Shown here piece after piece: positions 1-9,711 of a stretch of 9,711 nt of DNA. The position numbers were made by a program, and so were the translations under genes. Every line of letters starts with the position of its first letter. The stretch's first letter is position 1. Under the pieces are notes generated by a model. The model saw only the letters and a program-made list of their open reading frames with translations, did no database searches and had not been told where the DNA came from. The DNA is taken from NCBI GenBank assembly GCA_007133115.1, contig SLNI01000188.1:1-9711 (forward strand). Reading direction: 5' to 3'. This stretch comes from Thioalkalivibrio sp. GTDB lineage: Bacteria > Pseudomonadota > Gammaproteobacteria > Ectothiorhodospirales > Ectothiorhodospiraceae.

Positions 1-440
1 ACGTTTTCCGCCGGGCTGATGTATCCACGCCGGATCAGTTCTCGCGCGAAACGGCGGGTGATCCGCTCGAGGGCCTGTTCGTCGTATTGCCTTGGATCGA
101 TGCGCAGCCCGCCTTTCGAGCCGCCAAAGGGAACGTCGACTACCGCACATTTGTAGGTCATGAGCGCCGCCAGGGCCTCAGCATGATCCTGCCCCATGTC
201 GGGGGAGTAACGAAGACCTCCCTTCACCGGCAGGCGGTGAGTGGAATGCACCGCGCGCCATCCCGTGAACACTTCGATGCGCCCGTCCAGGCGAACCGGA
301 AAGCTCACCTGGATTACCGAGTCACAGCGCTTCAGGGCATCGCCCATGCCTTCCGGAAGATCCAAAAGGGCGAGGGCTCGATCGACCATCCGTCCCACGC
401 TGGTCCGAAAGCCAGTGTGCGGCGCTGTCGAAGAGGCCAT
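1..440 (-). CDS. Glu/Leu/Phe/Val dehydrogenase, N-terminal part (runs off left edge)
   Basis: This is the first 146 codons of an amino-acid dehydrogenase of the glutamate/leucine/phenylalanine/valine superfamily, which oxidatively deaminates an amino acid to its 2-oxoacid with NAD(P), or runs in reverse. The visible part is the substrate-binding domain. LPVKGGLRYSPDM (around Lys73), MTYKCAVVDVP (Lys97) and PFGGSKGG (Lys109) carry three lysines spaced 24 and 12 residues apart, exactly as the two substrate-binding lysines and the catalytic lysine are in hexameric glutamate dehydrogenases. The NAD-binding Rossmann domain lies beyond position 1, so cofactor and substrate choice cannot be read. 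Glutamate is the most likely substrate, but leucine or valine dehydrogenase is not excluded. The ATG at 440 is chosen because AGGAG sits 8 nt upstream and no family-like sequence precedes it; Met18 is an alternative. The gene is divergent from dusA and lies downstream of gltBD on the same strand, with dusA between. Confidence 0.88.
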   Translation of the reverse strand, partial: MASSTAPHTGFRTSVGRMVDRALALLDLPEGMGDALKRCDSVIQVSFPVRLDGRIEVFTGWRAVHSTHRLPVKGGLRYSPDMGQDHAEALAALMTYKCAVVDVPFGGSKGGLRIDPRQYDEQALERITRRFARELIRRGYISPAEN

Positions 441-634
441 GACGTCAACTCCTGGTGCGTGGGTTGCCTGCACTACCCCGGCTGCGATCCGGACGGATTC
501 CCGAGACTCGTTGTCTGGAGCATAGCATTCGTCCGAGGGGCATGCGGAGCGCTCGCCGCAATTCGAATATCATGCGCCGTGCGCAGCCCCATGAACCCTG
601 CGCGACAGGCAAAGGAACCGGGATACCAGGCACG
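441..634. promoter_or_regulatory. Divergent promoter region between the dehydrogenase gene and dusA
   Basis: These 194 bp separate two divergent starts, so at least two promoters should lie here. On the minus strand, TATGCT (524-519) is preceded by TGC, giving an extended -10 shape (TGn-TATnnT) with no good -35. It would give a leader of about 70 nt for the dehydrogenase mRNA. On the plus strand the only AT-rich patch is 561-573, with TATCAT at 568-573 resembling a -10 for dusA, again without a convincing -35. The 8-bp palindrome ATTCGAAT (561-568) overlaps this patch. The assignments are weak; the need for promoters here is inferred from the gene layout. Confidence 0.35.
449..453 (-). promoter_or_regulatory. 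Shine-Dalgarno site of the dehydrogenase gene
   Basis: The minus strand reads AGGAG followed by 8 nt (TTGACGTC) and then ATG at 440. This spacing supports that ATG over the in-frame Met18 further in. Confidence 0.6.
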
Positions 635-1621
635 ATGAATCGATCCGCGTTTGAGAATCCCCGCGGCGCACGCCGTTTCTGCATTGCCCCGATGATGGAC
701 TGGACGGACCGCTGGTGCCGACGTTTCCACCGGTTGCTGACCCGCGAGGCCTGGCTGTATACGGAGATGCTGCATGCCAACGCGATCCTGCACGGAGACC
801 GTCGCTTTCTGCTGGGGTATGACCGCCAGGAGCATCCGGTCGCGGTGCAACTGGGAGGCTCCGACCCGAAGGTCCTGGCCGAAGCCGCACGCATCTGTGT
901 CGGCTTCGGGTATGACGAGATCAATCTGAATGTGGGTTGCCCGTCCGAGCGGGTGCAATCCGGAGCGTTTGGTGCCTGCCTGATGGCGACTCCGGATGTT
1001 GTCGCCGAGTGTGTCGAGGCGATGGCTCGGGCGGTGGCTGTTCCGGTTACGGTCAAGCACAGGATTGGGATCGACCATCAGGACTCCGAAGCGGACCTGC
1101 GCGCGTTCGTTTCGCGGGTGATGGACGCTGGATGCCAAACCTTCATCGTGCACGCGCGAAAAGCCTGGCTCCAGGGTTTGAGTCCGGCCGCGAACCGGGA
1201 GGTGCCGCCTCTGGATTATGGACGGGTCCATCGGCTTAAACAGGAATTCCCCGGACTGGAAATCATTCTGAACGGGGGCATCGAATCGCCGCAGGAAGGT
1301 CTCGTGCATCTGGAAAGGGTGGACGGCGTGATGCTGGGACGTGCGGCTTATCATCGACCCTTCGAACTGGCCGAGGTCGATCGGCTGTATTACGGGGCCG
1401 AACGCATTCCTACCCGCACCGATGTTCTTGAGGGATTGCTCGTCCTCGCCGAGGAAATGCAGAGTCGTGGCGAGCCCTTGGTCCGGCTGACCCGCCACAT
1501 CCTCGGCCTGTTTCACGGCGAACCCGGAGCGCGGCGCTGGCGGCGCGTGCTGACCGAGCACGGGCGCGGGGAGGGCAGTGGCCCGGAGCTGATCGAGGCG
1601 GCGGCGCGATACTGCCGTTGA
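635..1621 (+). CDS. dusA: tRNA-dihydrouridine(20/20a) synthase DusA
   Basis: DusA is an FMN- and NADPH-dependent enzyme that reduces uridine 20/20a in the D-loop of tRNA to dihydrouridine in the cytoplasm. The 328-residue protein has the N-terminal FMN-site motif CIAPMMDWTDRWCR (residues 16-29), YTEM, and NVGCPSERVQSGAFGA with catalytic Cys102. Its HARKAWLQGLSPAANRE segment (His173, Arg175, Lys176) is characteristic of the DusA subfamily and separates it from DusB and DusC. NGGI (213-216) and DGVMLGRAAY (230-239) form the FMN phosphate-binding end of the TIM barrel, followed by the helical tRNA-binding domain. The ATG at 635 places the conserved APMMDWTDR about 17 residues in. In-frame starts at 455 and 572 exist but would add a non-conserved arginine-rich extension over the divergent promoter. 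The possible ribosome site (CCAGG, 5 nt or less upstream) is weak, so the start is less sure than the identity. The gene stands alone on the plus strand and converges with gltD. Confidence 0.95.
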   Translation: MNRSAFENPRGARRFCIAPMMDWTDRWCRRFHRLLTREAWLYTEMLHANAILHGDRRFLLGYDRQEHPVAVQLGGSDPKVLAEAARICVGFGYDEINLNVGCPSERVQSGAFGACLMATPDVVAECVEAMARAVAVPVTVKHRIGIDHQDSEADLRAFVSRVMDAGCQTFIVHARKAWLQGLSPAANREVPPLDYGRVHRLKQEFPGLEIILNGGIESPQEGLVHLERVDGVMLGRAAYHRPFELAEVDRLYYGAERIPTRTDVLEGLLVLAEEMQSRGEPLVRLTRHILGLFHGEPGARRWRRVLTEHGRGEGSGPELIEAAARYCR

Positions 1622-1661
1622 CCGACCGTGCGCGACCGCAGACGGTCGGTTAGCGGGGCAG
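1612..1661. terminator. Shared hairpin between convergent dusA and gltD
   Basis: A perfect 9-bp inverted repeat, ACCGACCGT (1621-1629) and ACGGTCGGT (1642-1650) with a 12-nt loop, lies across the convergent gene ends. The stem can extend outward through 1615-1620/1651-1656 with two G-U pairs, or CTGCC (1612-1616) can pair with GGCAG (1657-1661). Both stop codons (dusA TGA 1619-1621; gltD TAA 1652-1650) are inside the structure and only 28 bp separate the genes. There is no T-tract on either side, so this is a putative bidirectional terminator or 3'-end stabiliser rather than a canonical intrinsic terminator. Confidence 0.5.
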
Positions 1662-3108
1662 GTCGCTGGTTCCCATGAGCCATGCGTCGACGGCGCGGGC
1701 GCACTGGCGACCCTCGCGGATCGCCCAGACCACCAGGGACTGGCCACGCCGCATGTCACCCGCGGCAAACAGGCCCTCCACCGAGGTGTAGTAGGCCTTT
1801 TCGCCCTCGGTCGCGCCCTTCACGTTGCCGCGCGCATCGAGTTCCAGGCCGGCCGCGTCCCGCATTTCCGCGATCATGCCTTCGTGCACCGGGTGCACGA
1901 AGCCCATCGCAAGCAGCACGAGATCGGCTCGAAGTTCGCCTTCGCTACCGGGCACCTCGGACATCTGCCAGCGGCCCTGTTCGTCGCGGTCCCAGCGCAC
2001 GAGTACGTAACGTACCGCGCGCAGGTTGCCCTTGCCGTCGTCGACGAACGCCTTGGTGGCCACATTCCACATCCGGTCGCAGCCTTCTTCCTGGGAAGAC
2101 GACGTGCGCAGCCGGTTCGGCCAGTCCGGCCAGGTCAGACCCTTGTCTTCGCGCTCGGGCGGTTTGTCGAGGATCTCGATCTGCGTGACCGAGCGTGCCC
2201 CGTGGCGATTCGATGTGCCGATGCAATCGGAGCCGGTGTCGCCGCCGCCGATCACCACCACGTGCTTGTCCTGAGCGCTGATGAAGTCATCATCGGGAAC
2301 GAAGACGCCCTGCACCCGCTTGCTGTTACGGGTAAGGAAATCCATCGCGAAATGAACACCGTTCAGTTCCCGCCCCGGAACGGGCAGATCCCGTGGCGCT
2401 TCCGCACCGCCTGCCATGACGACGGCGTCATACTTCTCCCGCAAACGGGACATGGGGATGTCGCCACCGATATGCGAATTGGTGTGGAACTCCACACCCT
2501 CGGTGCGCATTTGCGCCATGCGGCGATCGATCAGCGTCTTGCTCAGCTTGAAGTCCGGAATCCCGTAGCGGAGCAAGCCGCCGATGCGATCGGACTTCTC
2601 GAAGATGGCAACCTGGTGCCCGGCTCGAGCCAGCTGCTGCGCGCAGGCGAGGCCTGCGGGGCCGGAACCGACGATGGCGATCCGCTTGCCAGTGCGCCGC
2701 TGCGCGACCTGTGGCTTGATCCAGTCCTCGGCCCAGGCCTTGTCCACGATGGCGCATTCGATCGACTTGATCGTGACAGGAACGTCGTCGAGGTTCAGCG
2801 TGCAGGATGTCTCGCACGGTGCCGGACAGATGCGCCCGGTGAACTCGGGGAAATTGTTGGTGGAGTGCAGCGTTTCGATCGCGTGACGCCACTCACCGCG
2901 ATAGACGAGGTCGTTCCAGTCGGGGATCAGGTTGTCGACCGGGCAGCCCTGATGGCAGTAGGGAATCCCGCAGTCCATGCAGCGCGCGCCCTGCTCGGCA
3001 ATCTCGGAATCCGGAAGCGGGATCACGAACTCCCGGTAATGCACCACGCGGTCGGATGCGGGCTCATAACGCCGGTCCTGGCGCCCGATTTCCATGAATC
3101 CGGTCGGC

Positions 3109-3116
<8 letters not shown>
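1650..3116 (-). CDS. gltD: Glutamate synthase [NADPH] small (beta) subunit
   Basis: GltD is the electron-input subunit of glutamate synthase. It takes electrons from NAD(P)H onto FAD and passes them through [4Fe-4S] clusters to the FMN of GltB. The 488-residue protein (about 470-490 is usual) begins with a cysteine-rich domain: Cys46, 49, 54 and 58 ([13 protein letters not shown]) and Cys97, 101 and 105 (CPAPCETSC). An FAD-binding Rossmann motif, VGSGPAG (149-155), follows, then [14 protein letters not shown] second dinucleotide motif for NAD(P)[10 protein letters not shown] (ending near residue 297), comes next, and near the C-terminus [21 protein letters not shown] closes the FAD site. The open frame continues upstream to 3341, but the ATG at 3116 is chosen: it starts the conserved [10 protein letters not shown] sequence and has AAGGAGG 6 nt upstream. 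It overlaps the end of gltB by 8 bp, indicating translational coupling and balanced subunit supply. Confidence 0.97.
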
Positions 3117-7779
<4,663 letters not shown>

Positions 7780-7861
7780 GGCTGGACCTCGTGGCTACCT
7801 GGTTGTTACTGGACACTGGAGCTGGCGTCGCGTTCCAGCAGTCCCATCGGACGTGACGAGC

Positions 7862-7889
7862 GGGTCCGCACCCCGGCGGAGGCGGACCC
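7862..7889 (-). other. Stable hairpin in the gltB 5' leader
   Basis: GGGTCCGC (7862-7869) and GCGGACCC (7882-7889) form a perfect 8-bp GC-rich inverted repeat around a 12-nt loop. On the minus-strand RNA the loop CUCCGCCGGGGU can add up to four more pairs (one G-U). The hairpin starts about 13 nt into the transcript predicted from the sigma-54 site and lies about 80 nt before the gltB start. No U-tract follows, so it is not an ordinary terminator. mRNA stabilisation or a leader control element is possible. Confidence 0.5.
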
Positions 7890-7901
7890 ACAACCCGCAA
7901 G

Positions 7902-7907
7902 ATTATG
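7902..7907 (-). promoter_or_regulatory. gltB: Possible sigma-70 -10 hexamer of gltB
   Basis: The minus strand reads CATAAT, five of six matches to TATAAT and one of the few AT-rich patches in the gap. No good -35 lies at 16-18 bp; the sequence there (around AATGGC) belongs to the sigma-54-like core. It is either an alternative vegetative promoter or incidental. Confidence 0.3.
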
Positions 7908-7912
7908 GATCA

Positions 7913-7928
7913 CGCAGCAATCGTGCCA
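7913..7928 (-). promoter_or_regulatory. gltB: Putative sigma-54 (RpoN) promoter of gltBD
   Basis: The minus strand reads TGGCACGATTGCTGCG. Against the known sigma-54 consensus TGGCACGrNNNTTGCw this matches 11 of 13 defined positions, including all of TGGCACG, the invariant GG (-25/-24) and GC (-13/-12), and exactly 10 bases between GG and GC. The predicted start is near 7902, giving a leader of about 123 nt before the gltB ATG. The site points toward gltB and has NtrC-like sequences upstream of it. The match is seen directly; its use in the cell is inferred. Confidence 0.6.
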
Positions 7929-7949
7929 TTTCCGAGGCGCGCCGTGTGG

Positions 7950-7962
7950 CGATGCTGCATCG
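7950..7962. promoter_or_regulatory. 13-bp palindrome, possible operator
   Basis: CGATGC-T-GCATCG is a perfect 6-bp inverted repeat with a 1-nt centre. Flanking GTGT (7944-7947) and ACAC (7964-7967) add a slightly asymmetric outer arm. Its centre is about 54 bp upstream of the predicted sigma-54 start, between that core and the NtrC-like dyad. A dimeric regulator could bind here, but I recognise no family consensus. Confidence 0.35.
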
Positions 7963-7978
7963 GACACCCGGGCCATGA

Positions 7979-7995
7979 TGCCCCAGGGTGGTGCG
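7979..7995. promoter_or_regulatory. NtrC-like enhancer site 1
   Basis: The plus strand reads TGCCCCAGGGTGGTGCG. Against the idealised NtrC dyad TGCACCA-N3-TGGTGCA it matches 12 of 14 defined positions. Its centre (7987) is about 85 bp upstream of the predicted sigma-54 start, within the range used by NtrC enhancers. The binding protein is inferred; no ntrC gene is in the window. Confidence 0.5.
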
Positions 7996-8009
7996 GGCGA
8001 CTTGCAGCG

Positions 8010-8026
8010 TGCCCCAAAAAGTGACC
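8010..8026. promoter_or_regulatory. NtrC-like half-site 2 (weak)
   Basis: TGCCCCA (8010-8016) repeats exactly the left arm of the site at 7979, 31 bp away, which is about three helical turns. The right arm is poor (about 2 of 7 positions), so alone it would not be called. The spacing resembles the tandem NtrC sites of E. coli glnA, about 32 bp apart. Confidence 0.28.
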
Positions 8027-8050
8027 AGAGACCGGATCCGGCCGGGTTGG

Positions 8051-8075
8051 GAAAATGAGGGGGATGACGACCCCC
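8051..8075 (-). terminator. Possible terminator of the purB-roxA unit
   Basis: On the minus strand GGGGG, a 7-nt loop (TCGTCAT) and CCCCC are followed by TCATTTTC. The stem is only 5 bp and the T-tract is broken, so this is a weak intrinsic-terminator candidate. It is the only one between roxA and the gltB control sites that has T-richness after the stem. Confidence 0.35.
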
Positions 8076-8106
8076 AGAGCCGCGGAAAAATAACCCGTAC
8101 GCGGCC

Positions 8107-8160
8107 GGGCGGTCAAGAATGGTCGGGCCCGGACACCGCCCTTCGGCGCGTCGCGCCGAG
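8107..8160 (-). other. GC-rich hairpins after the roxA stop
   Basis: Two inverted repeats follow the roxA stop directly. One is CGGCGCG/CGCGCCG (8144-8150 and 8152-8158), which extends by a T-A pair and folds with a 3-nt loop. The other is GGGCGGT (8107-8113) with ACCGCCC (8135-8141) around a 21-nt loop. Neither has an adjacent T-tract; TTATTTTT on the minus strand comes about 15 nt later (8091-8084). They may protect the mRNA 3' end or aid termination together with the stem at 8059-8075. Confidence 0.4.
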
Positions 8161-8163
8161 CGC

Positions 8164-9333
8164 TCAAGGGCCGGACTCCACAGCCGGCTCGATCCGCGCC
8201 TCGGCCAGGAGTTGCGTCAGCAACGGACGCAGCGCGGGGAGGTGCTCAAGCCACTCGGCCGGGAGGATCGTTTCGGCGACACAGAACCGTTCGGCCTCTT
8301 CGGCGCGCAATCCATGGGTATGGAGCGCCTGTCCGGCGAAGAACAGGGTGATGCCCCCGGGCTCGTGCATCCAGAAACGGCGCAGGTCGGGATCGATCCG
8401 GTAAACGACCCGGGGATCGAGGTGAGCTGCTGTTGGAGGAGTGGATGCCCCCTCGGGTTCGGACTCCTCATCCTGCGAATCCGGCCGCGTGAGGAATGCA
8501 CCGAAAAAACGGTCCAATGCCCCGGAATCAAGAGCGAGCCGCGCCAGTAGCCCGTCGCGCAGGGCCCTGCGATCCCCGTCCGACAGTTCATGCGCGTGTG
8601 TGGACACTCGGCGACCGGGATCCACGAAGCGATCGGGTCCAACTTCGTGCAGGCGTTCCTCCAGAAAGGCGCCGACGAGATCGCGCCAGGAGGGAGCTCG
8701 AAACCCGATGGACCAGGTCATGCAGTCTTCGTCCATCGCCAAACCGAGATGCGGGATGCCGGGCGGAAGGTACAGCATGTCGCCGGGTTCCAGCACCCAT
8801 TCGGATGTGGCGCTGAAGCTGCGGAGGATCGCCAGCGGCAGCGCGGGCAGACAGATCGGCGCTTCCGGCGGCGGCTCCTGGATCTGCCACCGACGCCGTC
8901 CCTGAGCCTGGAACAGGAAGACGTCATAGGCATCGATATGGGGGCCGACCGAGCCATCGCGAACCGCGTAGGAAATCATCAGGTCGTCCCGCCGCCAGCG
9001 CGGAATGAAGTCGAACTGTTCGAGCCAGAACGGAGCCTCGGACCAGTAGTGCTCGATCTGGGAGACCAGCAGCGTCCAGGCCGTCTCCGGGAGCGTGGCA
9101 AAGCGCTCCGGATCGAACGGCCCGTATTCCACCGACCAATCGCGGCGCTCGGGGTGGCCGAGCACCAGCCGCGAACGCACACCCGGCTCGCAGGCCATTC
9201 CCGCAAGCTCTTCCGCATCGATGGGGTTTTCGAAGTTCGGGAACGCCTGACGCACCACCAGCGGCCGACGCTGCCAAAAGTCGGCGAGGAATGCCTCGAC
9301 GCCGAGTTCGCCTAGCGGGGAATGCACGGACAC
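8164..9333 (-). CDS. roxA: Ribosomal protein uL16 3-hydroxylase (JmjC/cupin, RoxA/YcfD family)
   Basis: RoxA (YcfD) is an Fe(II)- and 2-oxoglutarate-dependent oxygenase that hydroxylates an arginine of ribosomal protein uL16. The 389-residue protein (E. coli 373) aligns by eye along its length: FWQRRPLVVRQAF (19-31), DELAG-like EELAG, WTLLVSQIEHYW, then DDLMISYAVRDGSVGPHIDAYDVF with the metal-binding His132 and Asp134, GRRRW (145-149) with the likely 2-oxoglutarate-binding arginine, and EPGDMLYLPPGIPH with the third metal ligand His195, followed by SIGFRAPS. A winged-helix-like C-terminal domain follows. Residues about 285-303 form an acidic, proline-rich linker longer than in E. coli. The start is GTG at 9333, since the upstream purB stop (9345-9343) is in the same frame and no ATG lies between. 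The next in-frame GTG (codon 3) is an alternative. The gene lies 9 bp after purB, so it is probably co-transcribed and may depend on purB translation; no good ribosome site is visible. Confidence 0.93.
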   Translation of the reverse strand: MSVHSPLGELGVEAFLADFWQRRPLVVRQAFPNFENPIDAEELAGMACEPGVRSRLVLGHPERRDWSVEYGPFDPERFATLPETAWTLLVSQIEHYWSEAPFWLEQFDFIPRWRRDDLMISYAVRDGSVGPHIDAYDVFLFQAQGRRRWQIQEPPPEAPICLPALPLAILRSFSATSEWVLEPGDMLYLPPGIPHLGLAMDEDCMTWSIGFRAPSWRDLVGAFLEERLHEVGPDRFVDPGRRVSTHAHELSDGDRRALRDGLLARLALDSGALDRFFGAFLTRPDSQDEESEPEGASTPPTAAHLDPRVVYRIDPDLRRFWMHEPGGITLFFAGQALHTHGLRAEEAERFCVAETILPAEWLEHLPALRPLLTQLLAEARIEPAVESGP

Positions 9334-9342
9334 GGCGATGGC

Positions 9343-9711
<369 letters not shown>

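Larger units (their letters stand above)
7780..8163 (-). promoter_or_regulatory. 384-bp non-coding region: gltB control region and roxA 3' end
   Basis: No credible gene lies here. Reading on the minus strand from roxA to gltB, it holds GC-rich hairpins just after the roxA stop, a G5/C5 stem followed by TCATTTT, an NtrC-like half-site and a full NtrC-like dyad, a 13-bp palindrome, a sigma-54-type core overlapping a CATAAT hexamer, a strong leader hairpin and the gltB ribosome site (GAGGT, 7790-7786). Open frames that cross it belong to shadows of gltB and lack any recognisable protein. The individual elements are listed separately. Confidence 0.7.

Noticed and set aside
455..634. A 60-residue N-terminal extension of dusA
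   Set aside because: The added residues are arginine-rich and unlike DusA, would cover most of the divergent promoter region, and the ATG at 635 fits the family's usual N-terminus.
473..1768. A 431-codon minus-strand open frame opposite dusA
   Set aside because: It overlaps the divergent promoter, all of dusA and the gltD end. Its translation has no family features.
7806..7847. A 13-residue leader ORF (MGLLERDASSSVQ) upstream of gltB
   Set aside because: No ribosome site precedes its ATG and it has no run of regulatory codons, so it is probably chance.
8032..8041. 10-bp palindrome CCGGATCCGG
   Set aside because: It is short and made of common GC-rich words, with no second copy seen and no link to a promoter element.
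7910..8167. An 85-codon minus-strand open frame across the roxA-gltB gap
   Set aside because: It covers the putative enhancer sites and hairpins, has no recognisable motif and no clear ribosome site; the GC-rich sequence explains it.

Overview
This is an ordinary, GC-rich housekeeping stretch of a proteobacterial chromosome. It is probably gammaproteobacterial, because DusA, RoxA (YcfD-type), PurB and GltB/GltD all read like the Escherichia coli/Pseudomonas versions. No genus can be named. I see no mobile element, CRISPR array, RNA gene or foreign-looking segment, and no evidence of an undescribed multi-gene system. The unexplained signal of most interest is regulatory, in the 384-bp gap upstream of gltB.

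Layout from left to right: (1) the N-terminal 146 codons of a Glu/Leu/Phe/Val-type dehydrogenase on the minus strand, cut by the window edge (1-440); (2) a 194-bp divergent promoter region (441-634); (3) dusA, a tRNA-dihydrouridine synthase, the only plus-strand gene (635-1621); (4) a hairpin shared by the convergent ends of dusA and gltD (1612-1661); (5) gltB-gltD, the large and small subunits of glutamate synthase, on the minus strand with an 8-bp overlap (7779 to 1650); (6) a 384-bp regulatory region (7780-8163); (7) roxA, a JmjC/cupin ribosomal-protein uL16 arginine hydroxylase, minus strand (9333 to 8164); (8) the C-terminal 122 residues of PurB, adenylosuccinate lyase, minus strand, cut by the right edge (9711 to 9343), only 9 bp before roxA.

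How the genes fit together: GltBD makes glutamate from glutamine and 2-oxoglutarate. The partial dehydrogenase 1.2 kb downstream probably interconverts an amino acid (most likely glutamate) and its 2-oxoacid. The two nitrogen-metabolism units flank the unrelated dusA. PurB and RoxA look like a two-gene operon (purine synthesis plus ribosome modification) that ends at hairpins before the gltB promoter.

The gltB upstream region holds, in the right order and orientation, a near-consensus sigma-54 core (7913-7928), an NtrC-like 17-bp dyad about 85 bp upstream of the predicted start (7979-7995), and a second NtrC-like half-site one 31-bp step further out (8010-8026). This suggests nitrogen control of gltBD by NtrC and RpoN. 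It is an inference from pattern only. A strong leader hairpin (7862-7889), a 13-bp palindrome (7950-7962) and a possible overlapping sigma-70 -10 (CATAAT) lie in the same gap.
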